A DNA stretch of 9,635 bases from contig JANQGL010000279.1 of assembly GCA_028277325.1 (NCBI GenBank), positions 1 through 9,635 on the forward strand, in the 5' to 3' direction. Every line of letters begins with the position of its first letter. The stretch's first letter is position 1. The stretch comes from Magnetospira sp. (GTDB lineage Bacteria; Pseudomonadota; Alphaproteobacteria; Rhodospirillales; Magnetospiraceae). Below the pieces are notes generated by a model. The model saw only the letters and a program-made list of their open reading frames with translations. It searched no databases and was not told the origin of the DNA. Positions 5,045 through 9,635 of this stretch are shown piece by piece. The translations under genes were made by a program, and so were the position numbers.

Positions 5045-5602
5045 ATGGCCGAGATGGGCAGTACACAAACAATGATCACCGAAATAAATCGTCTCAAGCG
5101 GGAGATTTTCGGGCTTTTCGAGTATATGCAGCGGGTCCGCCAGGAGATCGCGGCGATCCACAAACCGGCCGATCAGGCCGACAACCTGTTCAGCATGGAA
5201 GACCAGCTCGATGCCATCGTTTCGGCGACCGAGCAGGCGACCGACACCATCATGGAGTCGATCGAGAAGAACAACGACCTGGTCGAGAAACTGCGCGCCA
5301 GGGTCGGCGACGACCCGGAGGCGCTGGCCCTGATCGACAAGATGGTCGACAACGGCATGCTCGTGTTCGAGGCCTGCTCGTTCCAGGACATCACCGGCCA
5401 GCGGATCTCCAAGGTCGTGAAGTCGATGAAGTACGTGGAAACCCGGGTCAACGCGATCATCGAGATCTGGGGCAAGAAGGCGGTGGAAATGACTCCGGTC
5501 AGCGTGCCCACCAAGCGCGAGGGCGACAAGGTCCTGCTCAACGGCCCGCAGCTCGAGGGCGGCGGAATCAGCCAGGAAGAAATCGACAAGCTGTTCGAGT
5601 GA
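5045..5602 (+). CDS. cheZ: CheZ-family protein phosphatase (chemotaxis)
   Basis: This 185-aa, mostly helical protein should dephosphorylate the response regulator CheY-P and so terminate the chemotaxis signal to the flagellar switch. The decisive motif is FEACSFQDITGQRISKVV (108-125). D115 and Q119 correspond to the D and Q of the FQDLTGQ motif in enterobacterial CheZ, where Gln positions the attacking water. Long helices before it (10-37 and 48-86) fit the CheZ four-helix-bundle dimer. A flexible linker (about 150-172) leads to a C-terminal ISQEEIDKLFE, the expected CheY-tethering peptide. The ATG at 5045 was chosen, with ATGs at 5054 and 5072 as alternatives; an in-frame TTG at 4958 gives an unrelated-looking extension. 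No other che genes are in the window. The cyclophilin gene follows by 4 nt. Confidence 0.85.
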   Translation: MAEMGSTQTMITEINRLKREIFGLFEYMQRVRQEIAAIHKPADQADNLFSMEDQLDAIVSATEQATDTIMESIEKNNDLVEKLRARVGDDPEALALIDKMVDNGMLVFEACSFQDITGQRISKVVKSMKYVETRVNAIIEIWGKKAVEMTPVSVPTKREGDKVLLNGPQLEGGGISQEEIDKLFE

Positions 5603-5606
5603 TCCC

Positions 5607-6170
5607 ATGAAACTGACAGGACTCTTGCGCCGCCTGGGGCTGTCCATGGCGGTGGCGGCGCCGATCGCGGCGGCGGGCGTGCCGAGCGTCGCGGCCGACC
5701 CCGGGAACACCCTCTACATGGACCTGCGCGACGGCCGGGTGGTCATCGAGATGCGCCCCGACCTGGCGCCGTCGCATGTCACGCGGATTCGCGAGCTGGT
5801 CCGCCAGGGGTTCTACGACGGACTCACCTTCCATCGGGTGATCCGCGGATTCATGGCGCAGACCGGCGACCCGCGCGGCGACGGGACCGGCGGCTCGGGG
5901 GTCAATCTGCCGGCCGAGTTCACGGATACCCCGTTCGAGCGCGGCACGGTGGGCATGGCCCGCTCGTCGGACCCCAACAGCGCCGATTCCCAGTTCTTCA
6001 TCTGTTTCGCCCGCGCCCCGCATCTGGACGGCCAGTACACCGTGTGGGGGCAGGTGGTGTCCGGCATGGACCACGTGGACGGGATCAAGAAGGGGGCCAG
6101 CCACCGCAACGGCCTGGTCCGCAACCCGGACCGCATCCTGCGTCTTCAGGTGGCGGCCGACGCCCGGTAG
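5607..6170 (+). CDS. Exported cyclophilin-type peptidyl-prolyl cis-trans isomerase
   Basis: This 187-aa protein should catalyse cis-trans isomerisation of Xaa-Pro bonds in the periplasm. It has an N-terminal signal peptide (LLRRLGL, then a hydrophobic stretch to about residue 30) with likely cleavage after SVAA before DPGN. The cyclophilin core shows FHRVIRGFMAQTGDP (75-89, catalytic R77), GTGGSG (93-98), NSADSQFFICF (124-134) and LDGQYTVWGQVVSGMD (140-155), where W147 is the residue linked to cyclosporin binding. Length fits bacterial PpiA-like enzymes. It starts 4 nt after the cheZ stop and has little ribosome site of its own, so it is probably translationally coupled. It ends 12 bp from the convergent scpB. 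Confidence 0.93.
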   Translation: MKLTGLLRRLGLSMAVAAPIAAAGVPSVAADPGNTLYMDLRDGRVVIEMRPDLAPSHVTRIRELVRQGFYDGLTFHRVIRGFMAQTGDPRGDGTGGSGVNLPAEFTDTPFERGTVGMARSSDPNSADSQFFICFARAPHLDGQYTVWGQVVSGMDHVDGIKKGASHRNGLVRNPDRILRLQVAADAR

Positions 6171-6182
6171 GTCCTGGCGGGG

Positions 6183-6812
6183 TTAGCGGTCGCCGTCGGG
6201 ATCGAGCGGCTCCGGCAGGTCCAGTTCCGGCTCCCGGTCGTCCGACGGGAGTTCCCGCTCCCCGTAGGCCTGCAGGGCCGGACGGGCGTCCAGCAGGCCG
6301 GCCGCCTTCAGGTCCTCGATCCCCGGCAGGTCGGCGATCCGCTCCAAACCGAAATGGTCCAGGAAGGCGTCGGTGGTGCCCCAGGCGACCGGTCGGCCCG
6401 GCGTGTCGCGGCGTCCCTTCGGCGCGATCCAGCCGGCCTCCAGGAGCATGTCCAGGGTTCCCTTGCTCAGCGAGACGCCGCGGATTTCCTCGATCTCGGC
6501 CCTGGTCACCGGTTGGTGGTAGGCGACGATGGCCAGGGTCTCGACGGCGGCCCGCGACGGCTTGCGCAGGATCTCGGTGTCGATGGCGAGGCGCCCGGCG
6601 AGATCGGGCGCGGTGCGGAACGCCCAGGTCCTGCCGGCGCGCACCAGGTGCACGCCGCGCGCCGCGTAATCGGCCCGCAGGGTTTCGAGAAGCCGCTTCA
6701 GGTCCGCTCCCTCGGGCAGCCGGGCGGCCAGCGCCTTTTCGGTCATCGGTTCGGCGGCCGCGAACAGCACCGCCTCCAGGAGCCGCAGGTCGTCGGCCGG
6801 CCGGTCGGTCAT
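6183..6812 (-). CDS. scpB: Segregation and condensation protein B
   Basis: This is a 209-aa kleisin-associated (KITE) subunit. It binds ScpA as a dimer in the SMC-ScpAB condensin complex, which compacts and segregates newly replicated DNA. Recognisable parts are the N-terminal winged helix starting LRLLEAVLFAAAEPMTEKAL (9-28) and the second winged helix RAAVETLAIVAYHQPVTRAE (87-106) with IEEIRGVSLSKGTLDMLLEA (107-126). DAFLDHFGLERIADLPGI (148-165) follows. An acidic tail (about 185-209) is typical of alphaproteobacterial homologues. The start is one base after the scpA stop (TGACATG), implying translational coupling. Last gene of the minus-strand cluster in this window, it converges with the cyclophilin gene. 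The 12-bp gap has no evident terminator. Confidence 0.95.
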   Translation of the reverse strand: MTDRPADDLRLLEAVLFAAAEPMTEKALAARLPEGADLKRLLETLRADYAARGVHLVRAGRTWAFRTAPDLAGRLAIDTEILRKPSRAAVETLAIVAYHQPVTRAEIEEIRGVSLSKGTLDMLLEAGWIAPKGRRDTPGRPVAWGTTDAFLDHFGLERIADLPGIEDLKAAGLLDARPALQAYGERELPSDDREPELDLPEPLDPDGDR

Positions 6813-6813
6813 G

Positions 6814-7614
6814 TCACCGCTTTCCCCGGCCGGCCGGCGAGCGCAGCAGGATGTCGCCGTAGGGTTCGGTCTGCCGCAGTTCGAGCACCCCTTCCTTCAC
6901 CAGTTCGAGGCTGGCCACGAAGGTGGCGGCGAGGGCCGACCGGCGCAGCAGCGGATCGGCCGGGTCGCGCGGCAGGAACGCGGACAGGGTCTTCCAGTCG
7001 GGCACGTGGCGGCCCAGCAGGCGGCGCAGGCGGTCCAGCGCCGCCTCGACGGAATAGAGTTCGGCCGGCGAGATATGCAGCGGACCGCCGGCCTCCTGGC
7101 GCAGCCTGTGGCCGGCATAGGCCTTCAGGAGGTCATACAGGGTGAGGTCGTAGACCGTCGTGGCGGTGCCGCGCAAATGCTCGGGCATGCCGCGCGCGAA
7201 CACCTCCCGGCCCAGCCGCGGGCGGACCATCAGGCGTTGCCCGGCCTCCTGCATGGCCTCCAGGCGCCGCAACCGGAACTGCAGGGCGGCGGCCATGTCC
7301 TCGCCGCTCGGCGCCGCCTCGCCGGGCGGCGCCGGCAGCAGCAGGCGCGATTTCAAGTAGGCCAGCCAGGCCGCCATCACCAGGTAGTCGGCCGCCAGTT
7401 CCAGGTTGGCGCGCCGCATCCGGGCCACCCAGGTCAGGTACTGCTCGGCCAGGTGCAGGATCGAGATGTGGGTCAGGTCCACTTTCTGGTCGCGGGCCAG
7501 GGACAGCAACACGTCGAGCGGTCCCTCGAATCCGTCCAGGTCGAGCACCAGGTCGGCCCCGTCGGCGGCCGCGCGGCGTCGGAGTTCGCCGTCCTCGAAG
7601 CTGGGGTCGTCCAT
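6814..7614 (-). CDS. scpA: Segregation and condensation protein A (kleisin)
   Basis: This 266-aa kleisin subunit bridges the heads of the SMC dimer and recruits ScpB. The family signature FEGPLDVLLSLARDQKVDL is at about 29-47, followed by ISILHLAEQYLTWV (50-63) and LAADYLVMAAWLAYLKSRLL (73-92). The C-terminal winged helix ends SALAATFVASLELVKEGVLE followed by LRQTEPYGDILL. Length is ordinary for Alphaproteobacteria. The ATG at 7614 has AGG-rich sequence 6-15 nt upstream. It follows the protease gene by 24 nt and abuts scpB. Confidence 0.95.
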   Translation of the reverse strand: MDDPSFEDGELRRRAAADGADLVLDLDGFEGPLDVLLSLARDQKVDLTHISILHLAEQYLTWVARMRRANLELAADYLVMAAWLAYLKSRLLLPAPPGEAAPSGEDMAAALQFRLRRLEAMQEAGQRLMVRPRLGREVFARGMPEHLRGTATTVYDLTLYDLLKAYAGHRLRQEAGGPLHISPAELYSVEAALDRLRRLLGRHVPDWKTLSAFLPRDPADPLLRRSALAATFVASLELVKEGVLELRQTEPYGDILLRSPAGRGKR

Positions 7615-7638
7615 GCGCCGCCTGCGTTCCTGCCGAAG

Positions 7639-8325
7639 CTACGTCGGGATGCCGGCCAGAAACCCCACCACGTGCTGAAGCAGGTCGGCCGGCAGCAGCA
7701 CCAGCCAGCCGAACACGTTGAGGTCCAGGCCGATCAGGCGCCCCACCACCGGCAGGATAAACAGCGCGCCGAGAATAATGAAGAGTCCGTGACGTTCGAG
7801 GCGGGCCAGCGGCAGGGCGAGGCGGCGCGGCAACAGGCCGACCGCCACCCGCCCGCCGTCCAGCGGCGGCAGCGGCAGCAGGTTGAAGGCGCAAAGCAAC
7901 AGGTTGATCGTGACGGAGTTGTTGAGGTTCTGGTAGGTCCACAGCGTGGCCGGGTCCGGAACCAGGACCAACAGGTGCATGGACACCGCCGAGGCCCAGG
8001 CGAGCAGGAAGTTGGTGGCCGGGCCGGCCGCCGCGACCAGCACCATGTCCCGCTTCGGCCGCCCGAGGTTGCGGAAGTTGACCGGCACCGGCTTGGCGAA
8101 TCCGAACATGAAGCGTCCGCCCGAGGCGAACAGCATCAGGGCCGGCACGATCACGGTGCCGACCGGGTCGACGTGGCGGAACGGATTGAAGGTGACCCGC
8201 CCGAGCCGGCGCGCCGTGTCGTCGCCCAGTTTCCAGGCCACCCATCCGTGCGCCGCCTCGTGCAGGGTGATGGCCAGCAGCACGGGCAGCGTCCAGACGG
8301 ACAGCGTTCGCAGAATCTCTTCCAT
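7639..8325 (-). CDS. Site-2-protease family (M50) membrane zinc metalloprotease
   Basis: This 228-aa polytopic inner-membrane protein should be an intramembrane zinc protease. Transmembrane helix 1 carries LHEAAHGWVAWKLGD (21-35), giving the zinc ligands H22 and H26 with catalytic E23. A distal helix carries NLLPLPPLDGGRVAVGLLP (148-166), with D156 as the third zinc ligand. Other hydrophobic segments lie at about 54-67, 94-122, 139-150 and 180-215. It lacks a PDZ domain and is short, so it belongs to the minimal YwhC/Rip-like group rather than the RseP type. Its substrate cannot be read from sequence. It sits between nagZ (20 nt upstream) and scpA (24 nt downstream) in one operon. Confidence 0.92.
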   Translation of the reverse strand: MEEILRTLSVWTLPVLLAITLHEAAHGWVAWKLGDDTARRLGRVTFNPFRHVDPVGTVIVPALMLFASGGRFMFGFAKPVPVNFRNLGRPKRDMVLVAAAGPATNFLLAWASAVSMHLLVLVPDPATLWTYQNLNNSVTINLLLCAFNLLPLPPLDGGRVAVGLLPRRLALPLARLERHGLFIILGALFILPVVGRLIGLDLNVFGWLVLLPADLLQHVVGFLAGIPT

Positions 8326-8345
8326 GAAGGGGGTCGGTCTCCCGA

Positions 8346-9353
8346 TTAGCCGAGCAGGGCGTCGCGCCGCGCACGCGCCGACCCGGGGTCGAAGTCGGTG
8401 GGCGCGGCCGCCGGAAGCGCCGCCACCCGGCGGAGTCCCTCGGCATCCAGGGGCCGTGCGCCGCGTGTCACCGCGGCCATCTCGGCCGCCACGCCGTTGC
8501 AGTGCAGGACCACGTCGCAGCCGGCCGCCAGGGCGTGACGCGCGCGCGTGGCGAAATCCCCGCCCAGGGCCTTCATGCTGAGATCGTCGGTCAGCAGAAC
8601 GCCATCCACCCCCATATGGTCGCGAATCACCTCGCGCACCAGGGTGTCCGACAGGGTTGCCGGCCGATCCGGGTCGATCGCCGGGTAGACCGCGTGCGCG
8701 GTCATCGCCCAGGGGATGTCGGACAGGGTGCGGAACGGGACGAAGTCGGTGGCCTCCAGGTCCGCCCGGGGCGTCTCGATCACCGGCAGCTCCAGGTGGC
8801 TGTCGACCCGCGCCCGGCCGTGTCCGGGCAGGTGCTTGATCACCGGCTGCACGCCGCCGGCCAGCAGGCCCCGGCAGACCGCCCGCCCGAGATCGATCAC
8901 CTGGCTTGGCGCCGCGCCGAGGGCGCGATCGCCGATGACCGGGTCGGCGCCGGCCACCGGCAGGTCGAGTACCGGCGCGCAGTCCACCGTGATCCCCAGC
9001 CGGTGCAGGTCGTGGCCGATCAGGCGGGCGTTCAGCTCGGCCGCCTCGACGGCGGCCGGCCGGTCGCGCGCGTACAGCCCGGCGAACCGCGCGGCGGCCG
9101 GATAGGCCGGCCAGTGAGGGGGCGACAGGCGCGCCACCCGGCCGCCTTCCTGGTCGATCAGGACCGGTGCGTCGGCCCGGCCGACCGCGTCGCGCAGGCC
9201 GTCGACGAGCCGCCGCACCTGATCGGGCGTCTCGACGTTGCGGGCGAACAGGATGAACCCCAGCGGATCGGCGTCGCGAAAGAACGCCCGTTCCGACTCC
9301 GTCAGCACGGGACCGGCGCAGCCGAAGATCGCGGCGAGGGGCGGGGACGGCAT
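8346..9353 (-). CDS. nagZ: Beta-N-acetylglucosaminidase NagZ (GH3)
   Basis: This 335-aa cytosolic glycoside hydrolase releases GlcNAc from GlcNAc-1,6-anhydroMurNAc peptides in peptidoglycan recycling. In bacteria with AmpR/AmpC this also generates the muropeptide inducers of beta-lactamase. Motifs are GFILFARN (32-39), LIDQEGGRVARL (65-76), CAPVLDLPV (125-133), GDRALG (141-146), IKHLPGHGRARVDSHLELP (172-190, acid/base pair D184 and H186) and LLTDDLSMKAL (253-263, nucleophile D256). No signal peptide is present, as expected. The ATG at 9353 has a CGGAG ribosome site about 8 nt upstream. A longer frame to 9434 would overlap the preceding gene and is not supported. It follows the SPOR gene by 29 nt. 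Confidence 0.96.
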   Translation of the reverse strand: MPSPPLAAIFGCAGPVLTESERAFFRDADPLGFILFARNVETPDQVRRLVDGLRDAVGRADAPVLIDQEGGRVARLSPPHWPAYPAAARFAGLYARDRPAAVEAAELNARLIGHDLHRLGITVDCAPVLDLPVAGADPVIGDRALGAAPSQVIDLGRAVCRGLLAGGVQPVIKHLPGHGRARVDSHLELPVIETPRADLEATDFVPFRTLSDIPWAMTAHAVYPAIDPDRPATLSDTLVREVIRDHMGVDGVLLTDDLSMKALGGDFATRARHALAAGCDVVLHCNGVAAEMAAVTRGARPLDAEGLRRVAALPAAAPTDFDPGSARARRDALLG

Positions 9354-9382
9354 GGCGCGGCTCCGTTGCGGCGATCCGGCGA

Positions 9383-9635
9383 TCAGGGCGCCACCACCAG
9401 GCAATTCACCCTGCGGGCCTTGAGTTGCTCGCACAGGGTCTTGGCCGCCGCCCGGTCGGCCAGCGGGCCGCCACGCACCCGGTAGTAGATTCCCCGGGTC
9501 TTGAGGTCGGCCCGCTCGATGTCCGGGCGCAGCGCGCCGAGCAGGTCGGCGTGCCGCGCCTGGAGGTCGGCCCAGGCCTGGCGCGCCTTGGCCTCGTCGC
9601 GCAGCGCGCCCACCTGGATGCGGTAGGCGTCGGCC
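9383..9635 (-). CDS. SPOR-domain protein, C-terminal part (cut by window edge)
   Basis: Only the last 84 codons are in the window; the gene continues beyond 9635. The visible part opens ADAYRIQVGALRDEAKARQA and includes GIYYRVRGGPLADRAAAKTL and LKARRVNCLVVAP before the TGA at 9383-9385. This is a complete SPOR domain, which binds denuded glycan strands of septal peptidoglycan. The full protein probably has an N-terminal membrane anchor and a Pro-rich linker outside the window. Its position just upstream of nagZ is common in Alphaproteobacteria, where an argS-SPOR-nagZ-scpA-scpB order is seen. Confidence 0.9.
   Translation of the reverse strand, partial: ADAYRIQVGALRDEAKARQAWADLQARHADLLGALRPDIERADLKTRGIYYRVRGGPLADRAAAKTLCEQLKARRVNCLVVAP

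Noticed and set aside
5073..5085. A 13-bp repeat, TGATCACCGAAAT, at 4573-4585 and 5073-5085
   Set aside because: The second copy is inside the cheZ coding sequence, and a single 13-bp match is expected by chance in a window of this size.
4586..5710. A 374-codon minus-strand frame opposite the 4607 gene and cheZ
   Set aside because: The plus strand encodes a recognisable CheZ with catalytic motif. The antisense product has no motif and is a codon-bias shadow.
6171..6182. A possible bidirectional terminator between the cyclophilin gene and scpB
   Set aside because: The gap is only 12 bp without a T-run. The only pairing seen (CCGACG with CGTCGG across the two gene ends) has a long loop and is weak.
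6811..8349. A 512-codon plus-strand open frame opposite scpA and the site-2 protease
   Set aside because: It is rich in Gln, Gly, Arg and His without any motif, and both genes on the other strand are clearly real.
9480..9494. A 15-bp direct repeat, GGTAGTAGATTCCCC, at 1106-1120 and 9480-9494
   Set aside because: Both copies fall where the minus strand reads G-I-Y-Y with the same codons (SPOR domain and phosphorylase-like peptide). No further copies or flanking similarity were seen, so coincidence is likely.

Overview
The window reads as chromosomal DNA of a GC-rich alphaproteobacterium, most likely of the Rhodospirillales type. Codon third positions are strongly G/C. The evidence is a free-standing rpsD, an SPOR protein-nagZ-(site-2 protease)-scpA-scpB cluster, and a CheZ-type phosphatase. 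The lineage is an inference from gene content and codon use; there is no 16S marker.

Layout: bases 1-902 hold no intact gene. They are a small insertion-sequence graveyard: the 3' tail of an IS5-like transposase (stop codon at 112-114, probable element end at 99) and a 563-bp IS66-like deletion derivative (311-873). The derivative has perfect 23-bp terminal inverted repeats and a truncated, frameshifted transposase. This block abuts the 3' end of a tRNA-Glu(CTC) gene (903-978, minus). The tRNA gene and rpsD (1281-1895, plus) diverge from a ~300-bp region with a clear sigma70-type promoter for each. A terminator follows rpsD.

Next comes a minus-strand pair, pyk (pyruvate kinase, apparently of the K+-independent type) followed by a UDP-glucuronate 4-epimerase-like gene (4520 down to 2095). 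Diverging from pyk on the plus strand are a small unknown arginine-rich helical protein (4607-4939), a CheZ-family CheY-P phosphatase (5045-5602) and an exported cyclophilin-type peptidyl-prolyl isomerase (5607-6170).

The last third (9635 down to 6183, minus) is a tightly packed operon: an SPOR-domain protein (cut by the window edge), nagZ (peptidoglycan recycling), a site-2-protease-family membrane metalloprotease, scpA and scpB (condensin accessory subunits). It links envelope and cell-wall functions with chromosome segregation and meets the cyclophilin gene tail to tail.

I found no CRISPR array, toxin-antitoxin pair, defence island or clearly new multi-gene system. Points worth a second look are the IS66-like deletion derivative at the tRNA edge, a phosphorylase-like peptide remnant between tRNA-Glu and rpsD, the CheZ C-terminal tail that resembles the FliM CheY-binding peptide, the K+-independence signature of pyruvate kinase, and the protease inserted in the nagZ-scp cluster.
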